A DNA stretch of 64,000 bases from Gemmatimonadota bacterium (GTDB lineage: Bacteria; Gemmatimonadota; Gemmatimonadetes; Gemmatimonadales; GWC2-71-9), in contig QHUL01000051.1 of assembly GCA_003222115.1 (NCBI GenBank), positions 81,925-145,924 of the forward strand, written 5' to 3'. Of the stretch, positions 1-7,602 are shown in pieces. The translations under genes were made by a program, and so were the position numbers. The notes under the pieces were generated by a model. The model was not told the DNA's origin. It made no database searches and saw only the letters and a program-made list of their open reading frames with translations. The number at the start of each line of letters is the position of its first letter. Position 1 is the stretch's first letter.

Positions 1-433
1 CGTTCTCCTTGTCGATGACGAGCAGCCGCGTGCGCGTGCGTGAGCGGTACACGGCTAGCACCGGGCAGGTGGACAGCGTCTCCGGATAGGTGCGCGGCAC
101 TTCGTACAACTCGAACGCGTGGCGCAGCCGCTCCAGGGTGTCGTCCTTCGAGCCGTCGTTGACGACGACGACCTCGAAGTTCCGGTACTCGAGGGTGAGG
201 ATCGCCGTGACGCTCGCCTCGATGGTGGCGCTCTCGTTATGCGCGGGGACGAGGATCGTGATCGGCGGCAGGGCGTCGCTCTGCATCAAGCGCTGGAAGT
301 CCTCGTCCTCGGCCAGGCGCGTCTGCTCCCAGATCTCGGGGATCGACAGCACCAGCAGCAGGGCGTAGAAGGTGTTGAGGGCGAGGAAGTAGGCCAGGAT
401 CACGACGTCGGTGACTCGAATCAGCTCGCTCAC
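1..433 (-). CDS. Family 2 glycosyltransferase, N-terminal part (runs off window)
   Basis: Only the first 144 residues are in the window. A membrane segment (about residues 9-31) is followed by the start of a GT-A fold: ITILVPAHNES at 58-68 and VVVVNDGSKDDT at 88-99, typical of processive polysaccharide synthases that use nucleotide sugars at the inner membrane. The piece ends at DKEN, the usual catalytic-region strand. The GTG start at 433 overlaps the stop of the upstream HEAT gene (GTGA), so the two are probably translationally coupled. Polysaccharide synthesis is inferred; the sugar is unknown. Confidence 0.9.
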   Translation of the reverse strand, partial: MSELIRVTDVVILAYFLALNTFYALLLVLSIPEIWEQTRLAEDEDFQRLMQSDALPPITILVPAHNESATIEASVTAILTLEYRNFEVVVVNDGSKDDTLERLRHAFELYEVPRTYPETLSTCPVLAVYRSRTRTRLLVIDKEN

Positions 434-1491
434 GCGGCGTACTCCGCGAGGGCCTGGGGCGAGAGTCCGAGGATCAGCGCCGCCATGTCGCGCGCCTCCT
501 GGTGCCCACCCACTTCGGCCTCGAGCAGGGCGTTGCGGCCGGCGGCGCCGAAGCGCGTGAGGGCGAGGCCGGCGCGCAGCCGCACCCACCACTCCGGGTC
601 GCGCAGCGCCTCCCGCAGGGCGGGGAGGGACTTCGGGTCGGCGATCATGCCGAGCGAGCGGGTCGCCTGGGCGCGCACCGGCCAGGCCTCGTCCTCGACG
701 AGGAACCCGAGCGCGGCGACCGACTCGGAATGGGGGAACTTGCCGAGCGCGCGGGCCACCTGGGTTCGCACCTCCGCCTGCGGATGCGTGGCGAGCGTGG
801 TGAATCCCTCGCGCAGCACGGGCTCTTCCAGTCGCCCCGCAAACTCGATGAGGCGGGGGAGCCGCGGGTCGTCGAGCCGCCGGAACAGCTGCTGCAAATG
901 TCGCAGCACGGCCGGGCGGGCGCGTTTCAGGACGCTCGCATAGTAGGCCTGCACCGTGGGGCCGAGGAACGGCAGCTGCTCGAGCGCCGCCGTCACGAGC
1001 GTCGAGCTTCCCACGCGCTCGAGCGTCGTGGCCGCGGCGAGTTGGACGGCCGGGTGATGGTCGCGCAGCAGCTGCAATACCCGGCCGATGTCGCGCGACG
1101 TAGCGGCGACGGACAGAAAGCGGGCGCAGTCCAGCCGCTTCCACCAGCGCGCCGAGCGGCTGTCGGCGCGCACCGCTCGCGCCCACCACTGGCTCTCGAG
1201 GGCTCGTGCAAGCTCCTGCCACCGCTCGCCCCCGATGCGAGCGGACCAGGTGACGAGCCCATCGATCGCCACCGGGACCGGCAGGCGCGCCAGCGCCCGC
1301 AGCACCTCGTCGGAGGGCGCCTGCCCGAGCGACCACCGCTGCATCACCCCGTCGAGCTCGATGCGCTGCGGGTTGAGCCGCGCGCTGCGGCGCACCCGCA
1401 CCCAGCGATTCAGAATGATGAGAATGACCAGGGCGACGAGCAGCACGCCCTGGGCGACGGCGACGATCAGAAGGAACTGACGGCTCGTCAC
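430..1491 (-). CDS. Membrane-anchored HEAT-repeat protein
   Basis: About 353 residues. One N-terminal membrane helix (about 5-28, rich in V, L and I) is followed by a short basic stretch and then alpha-helical HEAT-type repeats through the C-terminus, with repeated units such as AEVRTQVARALGKFP and WPVRAQATRSLGMI. Such repeats are protein-protein scaffolds, here probably cytoplasmic. I chose the GTG at 1491 because it forms a GTGA overlap with the preceding regulator; a TTG at 1503 is the alternative. It lies between a phosphorelay protein and a glycosyltransferase, so a scaffold linking signal to polysaccharide synthesis is a reasonable inference. Confidence 0.85.
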   Translation of the reverse strand: MTSRQFLLIVAVAQGVLLVALVILIILNRWVRVRRSARLNPQRIELDGVMQRWSLGQAPSDEVLRALARLPVPVAIDGLVTWSARIGGERWQELARALESQWWARAVRADSRSARWWKRLDCARFLSVAATSRDIGRVLQLLRDHHPAVQLAAATTLERVGSSTLVTAALEQLPFLGPTVQAYYASVLKRARPAVLRHLQQLFRRLDDPRLPRLIEFAGRLEEPVLREGFTTLATHPQAEVRTQVARALGKFPHSESVAALGFLVEDEAWPVRAQATRSLGMIADPKSLPALREALRDPEWWVRLRAGLALTRFGAAGRNALLEAEVGGHQEARDMAALILGLSPQALAEYAA

Positions 1492-2552
1492 CTCCCTACC
1501 CAACGCTTGATCTTCTCGAGGGCCACCCGCAGGCTAATCGGCTTCACCAGGTAGTCGAGGGCGCCCGCCTCGAGGCCGCGCAGCTGCTCCTCTTCGGTCC
1601 CGTGCACCGTCGTGAACACGACGCGGTACGTCCCGGGGCGCGCGCGCTGCAGCGCGTCGAGGATCGAGTAGCCGTCGAGCGCGGGGAGGTCGACGTCCAG
1701 CAGCAGCAGCGGATGAGTGCCCCGAACGTCGAGTGCGAGCAGCTCCTGCAGCGCCTCGCGGCCGTTGCGGTAGGCCACGAACCGGTAACCGCGCGAGTTG
1801 AGGCCGTACGCCAGCAGCTCGGCGAGCGCCGCGTCGTCTTCCACGAACACGATCTCGGGCGCCTCGCCCGCGGGAGCCGGCGGCGCCACGGCCAGCGGGG
1901 GACTCGATGCGGGCGCGGGCTTTGGTGGCGCAGGCGGGGGCTTGGGTGGCGGAGACGGTGGGTGCTCGATGGCGGGAGCCGGCGGCTCTGCGGGCGCCGC
2001 GTTGGGTGGCAGAATCCAGGGCAGGTCCGCCTTCGCCGGGGACCCCGCCGGGGGCTCCGCCTTCGGCTGCGGACGGGGTGGAGGCGGCGCGGCCCGCGCG
2101 CGAGCAGGAGTCGGCGGCGGGTTCCGCTGCGGCTGCTGGGTCGGTCGCGTGGTCGCCTGCGGTGGCCGGGGTGCAGGACCCACCCGCGGCCGTGGAGCGG
2201 CGGCCGCCGGCCGGGGAACCTCGAGCCCCAGCATCTCGGCCAGGCGCGCGACGAACCAGCGCGTGAGTGAGCCGCGGTCCACCTCCGGGTCCCCGGGCCA
2301 GGAGATCCAGTCCTTGACCGTCGCCTCCATTCCGGCCGCGAGGCGCGACACCTCTATGAAGCCGAAGGAGCCCGCGGACCCGTGGATCTTGTGAGTCTCC
2401 CGGCGTAGCGCCTCGAGCGCGGCGAGATCGTTCCTGGTGGCGGCGAGGCGCTCGGCGAGTCCGGCGAGCGCTACGAGCACGGGCCGCATCCCCGCGAGGT
2501 ACTCCTCGAGCAGCCCCGGCGGGAGCTCGGGAGGCGTGGCGTGCCCGGTCAT
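1488..2552 (-). CDS. Hpt-receiver two-domain phosphorelay protein
   Basis: 354 residues. An Hpt domain at 10-100 contains ETHKIHGSAGSFGF, with His54 as the likely phospho-acceptor. A linker of more than 100 residues, very rich in Pro and Ala, follows. The C-terminal receiver domain (about 233-354) has the acidic pair in VEDD, the phospho-acceptor Asp286 in LLLDVDLPALDG, and Lys337 in YLVKP. There is no DNA-binding output domain, so it probably acts by phosphotransfer or protein contact. The ATG at 2552 is preferred over a TTG three codons upstream. It is the first gene of a three-gene operon with HEAT and GT2 genes. Confidence 0.9.
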   Translation of the reverse strand: MTGHATPPELPPGLLEEYLAGMRPVLVALAGLAERLAATRNDLAALEALRRETHKIHGSAGSFGFIEVSRLAAGMEATVKDWISWPGDPEVDRGSLTRWFVARLAEMLGLEVPRPAAAAPRPRVGPAPRPPQATTRPTQQPQRNPPPTPARARAAPPPPRPQPKAEPPAGSPAKADLPWILPPNAAPAEPPAPAIEHPPSPPPKPPPAPPKPAPASSPPLAVAPPAPAGEAPEIVFVEDDAALAELLAYGLNSRGYRFVAYRNGREALQELLALDVRGTHPLLLLDVDLPALDGYSILDALQRARPGTYRVVFTTVHGTEEEQLRGLEAGALDYLVKPISLRVALEKIKRWVGR

Positions 2553-2568
2553 GGGTACCAAGATGGGG

Positions 2569-2605
2569 AACCGCCTGGCGAAAATGCTATAGCGGACAGG
2601 CGGTT
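2569..2605. repeat. Inverted repeat in divergent promoter region
   Basis: Perfect 9-bp arms (aaccgcctg at 2569-2577, caggcggtt at 2597-2605) flank a self-complementary gctatagc at 2586-2593. It lies between the divergent starts at 2552 (-) and 2672 (+). The shape suggests an operator or a transcribed hairpin. No binding protein can be assigned. Confidence 0.4.
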
Positions 2606-2671
2606 GCGCTGGGGGCGCCCCGCACGATATTGCCGGGAGAAGTGCCCCGAGTACGAATGGAGGGTGCGATC

Positions 2672-3634
2672 ATGAAGCGACCGCTTCAGGGTGTCGTCGT
2701 CCAGGGCGCGGTGGGTGGGGTTCTGGCGGGGTCGATCGTGGCACTCTGGTTTTTCGTGGTGGACCTCTTGGCGGGCCAGCCGTTCCACGCGCCCGCCGCC
2801 CTCGCCGCCGCGCTGTTCCACCAGGAGGCCGCGCAGGCGACGGTGCGCCTCATCGCCTCCTACACCGTCCTCCATTTCGGGGCGTTCGCGCTCCTTGGCG
2901 TGGCCATGGCCTGGGCCATCGCGCCGCTCGAAGCTCCCCCCCGCACGCTCCTCGGCGTGGTGTTCGGGTTCCTCGTGCTTGACGTCGTCTTCTACGTCGC
3001 CTTGCTCCTCACCGGCGCCCGGCTGCTCGACGTGCTGCCGTGGCAGCACGTGCTCGGCGCGAACCTCGTGGCCGGCGTCGCGCTCATGGCCTTTCTGCAC
3101 CGCGTGCAGCACGACGCCCGCCCGCTCGGTCCGGTCGCGTTGCGGACCCATCCGCTGCTGTGGCGCGGCCTGATCACAGGGCTGATCGGCGCCGCCGCCG
3201 TCGCCGTCTGGTTCTTCGCGCTCGACCTCGTCGCCGGCCACCTGTTCCGCACGCCGGGAGCGCTCGGATCGACGCTGTTTCTCGGCGTCACGGGCCCCGC
3301 GCAAGTCCAGGTGAGCCTCGGCACGGTCGCCGGCTACACCGTGGTCCACCTCGCGGCGTTCGCCGTGGCAGGGGTGGTCCTCGTCGCCGTAGCCGAGCAG
3401 GTCGAGCGCGTGCCGGCACTGCTGCTGGTCATCACGCTCGCGCTCATCATCTTGGAAGCCGTCGTCGTCACGACGATGGCGCTCGGCGCCGAGTGGGTGC
3501 TGGGGTCGGTGGGCTGGTGGTCGATCGGCGTCGGGAACCTGCTTGCGGTGTGCGGCATGGGGTGGCACGTGTGGAGCACGCATCCGGTGCTCCGAGAGCG
3601 GCTGCGGCACGGGCCCGTCGAGGTCCGGGTTTGA
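2672..3634 (+). CDS. Polytopic membrane protein with internal duplication
   Basis: 320 residues and about eight predicted membrane helices, with no recognised family. The two halves are clearly related: AGSIVALWFFVVDLLAGQPF near residue 16 matches AAAVAVWFFALDLVAGHLF near 170, and SYTVLHFGAFALLGVAM matches GYTVVHLAAFAVAGVVL. This points to duplication of a four-helix unit. The ATG at 2672 is preferred over upstream ATGs because GGAGGG lies 7 nt before it. Function unknown. Confidence 0.8.
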   Translation: MKRPLQGVVVQGAVGGVLAGSIVALWFFVVDLLAGQPFHAPAALAAALFHQEAAQATVRLIASYTVLHFGAFALLGVAMAWAIAPLEAPPRTLLGVVFGFLVLDVVFYVALLLTGARLLDVLPWQHVLGANLVAGVALMAFLHRVQHDARPLGPVALRTHPLLWRGLITGLIGAAAVAVWFFALDLVAGHLFRTPGALGSTLFLGVTGPAQVQVSLGTVAGYTVVHLAAFAVAGVVLVAVAEQVERVPALLLVITLALIILEAVVVTTMALGAEWVLGSVGWWSIGVGNLLAVCGMGWHVWSTHPVLRERLRHGPVEVRV

Positions 3635-3650
3635 ATGGGGATCGCGACGA

Positions 3651-3705
3651 GGGACGGGGGACGCGGGACGCGTCCTCCCCTCCCCCGTTCCTCGTCCCCC
3701 GTCCC
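3651..3705. repeat. Perfect 13-bp inverted repeat
   Basis: gggacgggggacg at 3651-3663 is the exact reverse complement of cgtcccccgtccc at 3693-3705, separated by 29 nt. It fills the gap between the duplicated membrane protein and the small Cys protein. No T-run follows, so it is not a standard terminator. It looks like a dispersed G/C-rich repeat of unknown role. Confidence 0.55.
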
Positions 3706-3711
3706 CAGTCG

Positions 3712-3867
3712 GTGGGACTGTGTTTCACGTGCCGCTGGACGCGCCTCGTGACCAGCCGGCGCGGGTCGACGTTCTATCGGTGCGCGCGCGCGGAGGTGGA
3801 TCCGCGCTTCGTGCGCTACCCCGAGCTCCCCAAGCTCGCCTGCGACGGCTACGAGGAGAAGTCATGA
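3712..3867 (+). CDS. Small four-cysteine protein (51 aa)
   Basis: Starts at GTG 3712. Four cysteines are arranged as CFTC near the N-terminus, YRC in the middle and LACDGYEE near the C-terminus, suggesting a small metal-binding or zinc-ribbon fold. The segment RFVRYPELPKLACDGYE has the look of a conserved family rather than chance coding. No signal peptide, so probably cytoplasmic. The start is tentative because no strong ribosome site is visible. Function unknown. Confidence 0.6.
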   Translation: MGLCFTCRWTRLVTSRRGSTFYRCARAEVDPRFVRYPELPKLACDGYEEKS

Positions 3868-3876
3868 ACGCGTAAT

Positions 3877-3958
3877 CGTGGGGGGTGGGGAGTGGTACTC
3901 GAGGGTGCGCTCTGTAACTCCAATGCTCACCGCGAGGTACCACTCCCCACTCCCCACG
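3877..3958. repeat. Long inverted repeat (22-bp arms, 21 paired)
   Basis: The arm at 3877-3898 (core gtggggagtggtac) pairs with 3937-3958 (core gtaccactccccac) at 21 of 22 positions, around a 38-nt loop. It lies just after the Cys-protein gene and about 90 nt before the HD-type gene. It could be a dispersed repeat or a transcript hairpin; there is no T-tract. Confidence 0.6.
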
Positions 3959-4048
3959 AAGCCTGGGTCCACTATTGCGCGCCGGAACGGTGTTCCCCAC
4001 TTTGGGACCCGCGCCCGCCCTAGAAAAAATCCAGACCCCGAGGTCCCC

Positions 4049-4975
4049 GTGGCCCAGCCGCGGCCGGTGGAGCGCGCCAAGCTGTTCTTCTTCCGCAACT
4101 TCGAGCGGATCTTCGTTCTGGTCCTCGTCGCCGCGATGCTGGGCATCCACGCCCTCGTCGAAGACAAGTTCGCGTTCCTGAGCTTCTACTACCTGCCCAT
4201 GATCCTCGCCGGATTCTACGGCGGACGGCGGTTCGCCGTGCTGGCCGGCGTGTTCGTGGTGGCGCTGATCTTCTTCGATCAGTACGTCCAGGGCATCGGG
4301 ATGCTCCCCGGCTTCTACAGCGGCGCGTTACTCGCCCTCGTGCCGTGGGGCGGGTTCCTGATCCTCACGGGTTACGTGGTGGGAGGTCTCGCGGAGCAGC
4401 GCGCGGCGCGGCTCGGGGACGTGAAGAACGCTTACCTCGCGACGCTCGAGCTTCTGACGTATCACATCGAGTCCACGGAGCACACTCAGGAGGGGCACAG
4501 CAACCGCGTGGCGCAGGTGGCCGCGGCGATCGCGCGGGAGCTCAACCTGCCGGATGACGACGTCGAGAACCTGCACGTCGCGGCGCTGCTGCACGAAGTA
4601 GGCGCGCGCGACCAGCGGCTGCTGCGGCTGTTGTCGCGCGCGGTGACGGACGCCACCGTGCCGGTGGCGCGGGCCATGCGCGGCGCGGCCGAGATCATCG
4701 CCGAGTACGGCCATTACTACGAGATCGTAGGGGAAGATTGGGACATCGACTCGCTACCGCTCCTCGACACCGTCAAGATCCTCGCCGTCGCGGACGCCTT
4801 CGAGACCCTGCAGATGGCGACGCCAGTGCGAGCGGCCTTCCCCAAGTGGAGTGCGCTGGAGGAAGTCGAGAAGGGCGCGGGCAAGACGTTCGCGAAGAGC
4901 GCCGTGCGGGCGCTGCGCATGGTGGCGGGGCGGCCCGAGGTGACGGGGCCCGCTCAGGAGCTGCGGGTCGTCTAA
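4049..4975 (+). CDS. Membrane protein with degenerate HD-GYP-type domain
   Basis: 308 residues from GTG 4049, which follows a GAGG. About four N-terminal membrane helices (residues 15-115) resemble KdpD/DUF4118-type anchors. The C-terminal half aligns with HD phosphohydrolases: EGHSNRVAQVAAAIARELNL, then AALLHEVG where the usual HD pair is HE, then EYGHYYEIVGEDW where HD-GYP proteins have HHE and DGxGYP. Metal ligands are therefore incomplete, and cyclic-di-GMP hydrolysis is doubtful; a binding or scaffold role is more likely. An in-frame upstream extension to 3878 would run through the inverted repeat and is rejected. Confidence 0.8.
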   Translation: MAQPRPVERAKLFFFRNFERIFVLVLVAAMLGIHALVEDKFAFLSFYYLPMILAGFYGGRRFAVLAGVFVVALIFFDQYVQGIGMLPGFYSGALLALVPWGGFLILTGYVVGGLAEQRAARLGDVKNAYLATLELLTYHIESTEHTQEGHSNRVAQVAAAIARELNLPDDDVENLHVAALLHEVGARDQRLLRLLSRAVTDATVPVARAMRGAAEIIAEYGHYYEIVGEDWDIDSLPLLDTVKILAVADAFETLQMATPVRAAFPKWSALEEVEKGAGKTFAKSAVRALRMVAGRPEVTGPAQELRVV

Positions 4976-5009
4976 GACGAGGGCGTGGGGGGGGTGGGGC
5001 GTGGGGCCG

Positions 5010-5261
5010 CTACGCGCCGGAGTTGCGTCGCCCACTGGCGACCCCGCCCGCCACGCCGACGCCGAACGCGATCGCTGTCCCCAGGGTGACCACCGGCAGC
5101 AACGCGATGGGGGCGGCGAGCGCGGCGGCACCGACGCCGGCGAGGAGCGGTGCCGCGGGCCTGTGGACGGCGTCCACGAACCGCAGCCGGCGTTTGACGA
5201 ACTGCCGCGCGGCGACGAACCCCCCGCCGGCTGCGGCAATCCCGATCAGCAGTCCGATCAC
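5010..5261 (-). CDS. Small glycine-rich membrane protein (83 aa)
   Basis: The GTG at 5261 has an ideal ribosome site (AAAGGAG, 5 nt spacing) and is preferred over an upstream GTG at 5279. Two hydrophobic segments (about 1-20 and 38-75) flank a basic stretch containing KRRLRF. The C-terminal half is rich in A, G and V. It lies downstream of fabI with a 69-nt gap. No family recognised. Confidence 0.6.
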   Translation of the reverse strand: MIGLLIGIAAAGGGFVAARQFVKRRLRFVDAVHRPAAPLLAGVGAAALAAPIALLPVVTLGTAIAFGVGVAGGVASGRRNSGA

Positions 5262-5330
5262 GAGAACTCCTTTCGTCACGTCTTACGCAACTTCCCAGAG
5301 GGGGGTTTCCGTCCGCGGCCGCCCGGGGGC

Positions 5331-6248
5331 TCAGGACCGTGAAGGCGGAGGAGGACGCTCCGGCGCCACCGCCATCCCCATGATGTGGTAGCCGTTGTCG
5401 ACGTAGACGACCGAGCCCGTAATCGCCCGGGCGAGCGGGCTCGCGAGGAAGGCGGCCGCGTGCCCCACGTCCTTCGCGTCGATGGCCCGGGGGAGGGGCG
5501 AGTTGGCGGTCGTGTAGGCGATCATCTGCTCGATGAACCCGATGGCACTGGCGGCGCGCGACGCCCAGGGGCCCGCGGAGATCGCGTTCACCCGCACGCC
5601 GAAGCGGCGCCCCGCCTCGTAGGCGAGCGTGCGGGTGTCGGCCTCGAGGGCGGCCTTCGCCGACGACATGCCGCCACCATAGCCGGGGATGACGCGCTCC
5701 CCCGCCATGTACGTGAGCGAGAGGAAGGATCCGTCCGGCCGCAGCAGCGGACCGAGGCTCCGCACGAACGCGATGTTGCTGTACGCGCTCACGCTCAACG
5801 CTTCGAGGTAGCCGCGCCGGCTCGTGTCGATGAGCGGCTGCTTCACCTCGGGGGCGTTCGCCAGGCTGTGCACCACGATGTCGAGCGGTCGCGCGCCGAA
5901 GTCCTGGGTCAAGCGCGCGACCACGCCCTGGATGCTGAAGTCCCCCACGTCCTTGTAGCGCTTGTTCTCCCGCACGTCGGCCGGCGCATCGGCCAGGCTA
6001 TCGTACGCGGCATCGAGCGGGTAGATGCGCTCGAACTGGAGCGTGCGCCCGTCGGACAGCTGCAGCGAGTTCGCGATCTTGCCGCGCTCGAGCAGCTTGG
6101 TGAAGATGCCGAGCGTCGGCGGCCACGTGCCGACGCAGACGGTCGCTCCCGCCTCGGCGAGCGCCTTCGCGATCGCGAAGCCGAACCCGCCGTCGTCCGA
6201 CACCCCCGCGACGAAGGCGCGCCTGCCCTTCAGGTCGATCGGCAGCAT
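5331..6248 (-). CDS. fabI: Enoyl-[acyl-carrier-protein] reductase, FabI type
   Basis: 305 residues. Reduces trans-2-enoyl-ACP in the last step of each fatty-acid elongation cycle, using NAD(P)H. The cofactor loop GVSDDGGFGFAIA is at the N-terminus, and SLTYMAGERVIPGYGGGM followed by SSAK carries the FabI catalytic Tyr and Lys. The extended form with GTWPPTLGIF resembles the longer FabI of plants, chlamydiae and Bacteroidetes. The ATG at 6248 is 10 nt after the fabH stop, so the two genes form an operon. Confidence 0.97.
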   Translation of the reverse strand: MLPIDLKGRRAFVAGVSDDGGFGFAIAKALAEAGATVCVGTWPPTLGIFTKLLERGKIANSLQLSDGRTLQFERIYPLDAAYDSLADAPADVRENKRYKDVGDFSIQGVVARLTQDFGARPLDIVVHSLANAPEVKQPLIDTSRRGYLEALSVSAYSNIAFVRSLGPLLRPDGSFLSLTYMAGERVIPGYGGGMSSAKAALEADTRTLAYEAGRRFGVRVNAISAGPWASRAASAIGFIEQMIAYTTANSPLPRAIDAKDVGHAAAFLASPLARAITGSVVYVDNGYHIMGMAVAPERPPPPSRS

Positions 6249-6258
6249 CGCGGACCCG

Positions 6259-7254
6259 TCACCAGCGGATGGCCGCGCTGGCCCAGGTGAACCCCGAGCC
6301 GAACGCGGTGAGGATGAGCAGATCGCCGCGGCCGAGCCGCCCGGCCCCGAGCGCCTCGTCGAGGGCAATGGGAATGGAGGCCGCCGTGGTATTGCCGTAC
6401 CGGTCGATATTGGCGAAGACCTGGTCGGGCCGCAGCCCGGCCACCTTCTGGACCATTTCGATGATGCGGCCATTCGCTTGGTGCGGCACCAGCAGTTTCA
6501 CGTCGCCCGGCGTGAGCCCGTTGGCCTGCAGTGCGAGCTCCACGGACTTGGGCATGAGCACCGAGGCGAACTTGAACACCTCGCGCCCGTCCATCACCGC
6601 CCGGTGCTTGCCTTGCCGCAGCATCTCTTCGCTCACGTAGGGGTCGTGCGCCAGACCGGGGCCGTCGACCCACAGCTTTTCCGCATGACGGCCGTCGGCG
6701 AAGAGATGCACGGAGAGGACGCCGCGCCGCGGGTCTTCGGTGGGGCCGAGCACCACCGCGCCCGCGCCGTCGCCGAACAGGACCGCCGTGTCCCGGCCGC
6801 GGGTCGTCTTGTCGAGCCCGCGCGAGTGCACCTCGGCGCCGACCAGGAGGACGCGCCGGTAGGTACCGGTGCGGATCCAGGCGTCGGCCACGGAGAGGCC
6901 GTACAGGAAGCCGCTGCACTGGTTGCGCACGTCGATCGCCGGGATGTCGCTGACGCCCAGCTCGCGCTGGAGGAAGACGCCGTTGCCGGGCTCGAAATGG
7001 TCGGGAGTGCAGGTACAGTAGACGATGCAGTCGAGGTCGCGGGGCTGCAGGCCGGCCTTGGTCAGGGCCTTGCAGGCGGCCTCCCGCGCCAGCGTGACGC
7101 CGGTCTCGCCGTCCGACACCCAGTAGCGCGTCTTGATGCCGCTGCGTTGCATGATCCACTCGTCGGACGTGTCCATGAGCCGCGCCAGGTCGTCGTTGGT
7201 GACGACCCGGGCGGGGACGTGAAAGCCGGTGGCGATGAACTCGGTGCGCGGCAT
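6259..7254 (-). CDS. fabH: 3-oxoacyl-ACP synthase III
   Basis: 331 residues. Condenses an acyl-CoA starter with malonyl-ACP to begin fatty-acid synthesis. The Cys-His-Asn triad is visible: Cys113 in RNQCSGFLYGL, His258 in VPHQANGR and Asn288 in YGNTTAAS. Length is normal for the family. It is first of the fabH-fabI pair; the divergent gene starts at 7337. Confidence 0.97.
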   Translation of the reverse strand: MPRTEFIATGFHVPARVVTNDDLARLMDTSDEWIMQRSGIKTRYWVSDGETGVTLAREAACKALTKAGLQPRDLDCIVYCTCTPDHFEPGNGVFLQRELGVSDIPAIDVRNQCSGFLYGLSVADAWIRTGTYRRVLLVGAEVHSRGLDKTTRGRDTAVLFGDGAGAVVLGPTEDPRRGVLSVHLFADGRHAEKLWVDGPGLAHDPYVSEEMLRQGKHRAVMDGREVFKFASVLMPKSVELALQANGLTPGDVKLLVPHQANGRIIEMVQKVAGLRPDQVFANIDRYGNTTAASIPIALDEALGAGRLGRGDLLILTAFGSGFTWASAAIRW

Positions 7255-7336
7255 CAGGACGCCTCACGGTACCTGTTGCGGGCGACGGGCGAAAGGGGAA
7301 GATTTCGCCCCCGAGTCGCCAAGGCAAGGGACGCGC

Positions 7337-7594
7337 ATGGATCTGACGGTCACGCGGCCGCAGTACGAGGCCGTCCGGGGAGCGAAACATCTTCCGGACG
7401 TGCTGAAGCAGGCACTCGACCGCGCCACGCCGTCGGGTCAGGCCTACGTGCTCCGGCTCACGTACGAGGAGGCGACCGCGCTGAACGAGCTGTGCGCCTG
7501 GAACGTTCACACCGACGCGGGTGGAAACGTGACGCCCGACTCGCGCGTGTTCGACGATCTCGTGAAGGCCATCCTCACGCACCCGGACTACTGA
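7337..7594 (+). CDS. Conserved small protein, 85 aa, unknown function
   Basis: ATG at 7337 preceded by AAGG. The protein is soluble and mixed alpha/beta, with acidic and hydrophobic patches (TYEEATALNELCAW) and no signal peptide or known motif. It lies 8 nt upstream of the S9 peptidase gene and is probably cotranscribed with it. Confidence 0.65.
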   Translation: MDLTVTRPQYEAVRGAKHLPDVLKQALDRATPSGQAYVLRLTYEEATALNELCAWNVHTDAGGNVTPDSRVFDDLVKAILTHPDY

Positions 7595-7602
7595 CAACCA
7601 CC

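Noticed and set aside
6025..7602. Open frame upstream of the S9 peptidase that would make a 1,207-residue fusion
   Set aside because: The upstream 526 codons are antisense to the well-supported fabI and fabH genes, have low-complexity Arg/Gly/Glu composition, and the signal peptide starts at 7603.
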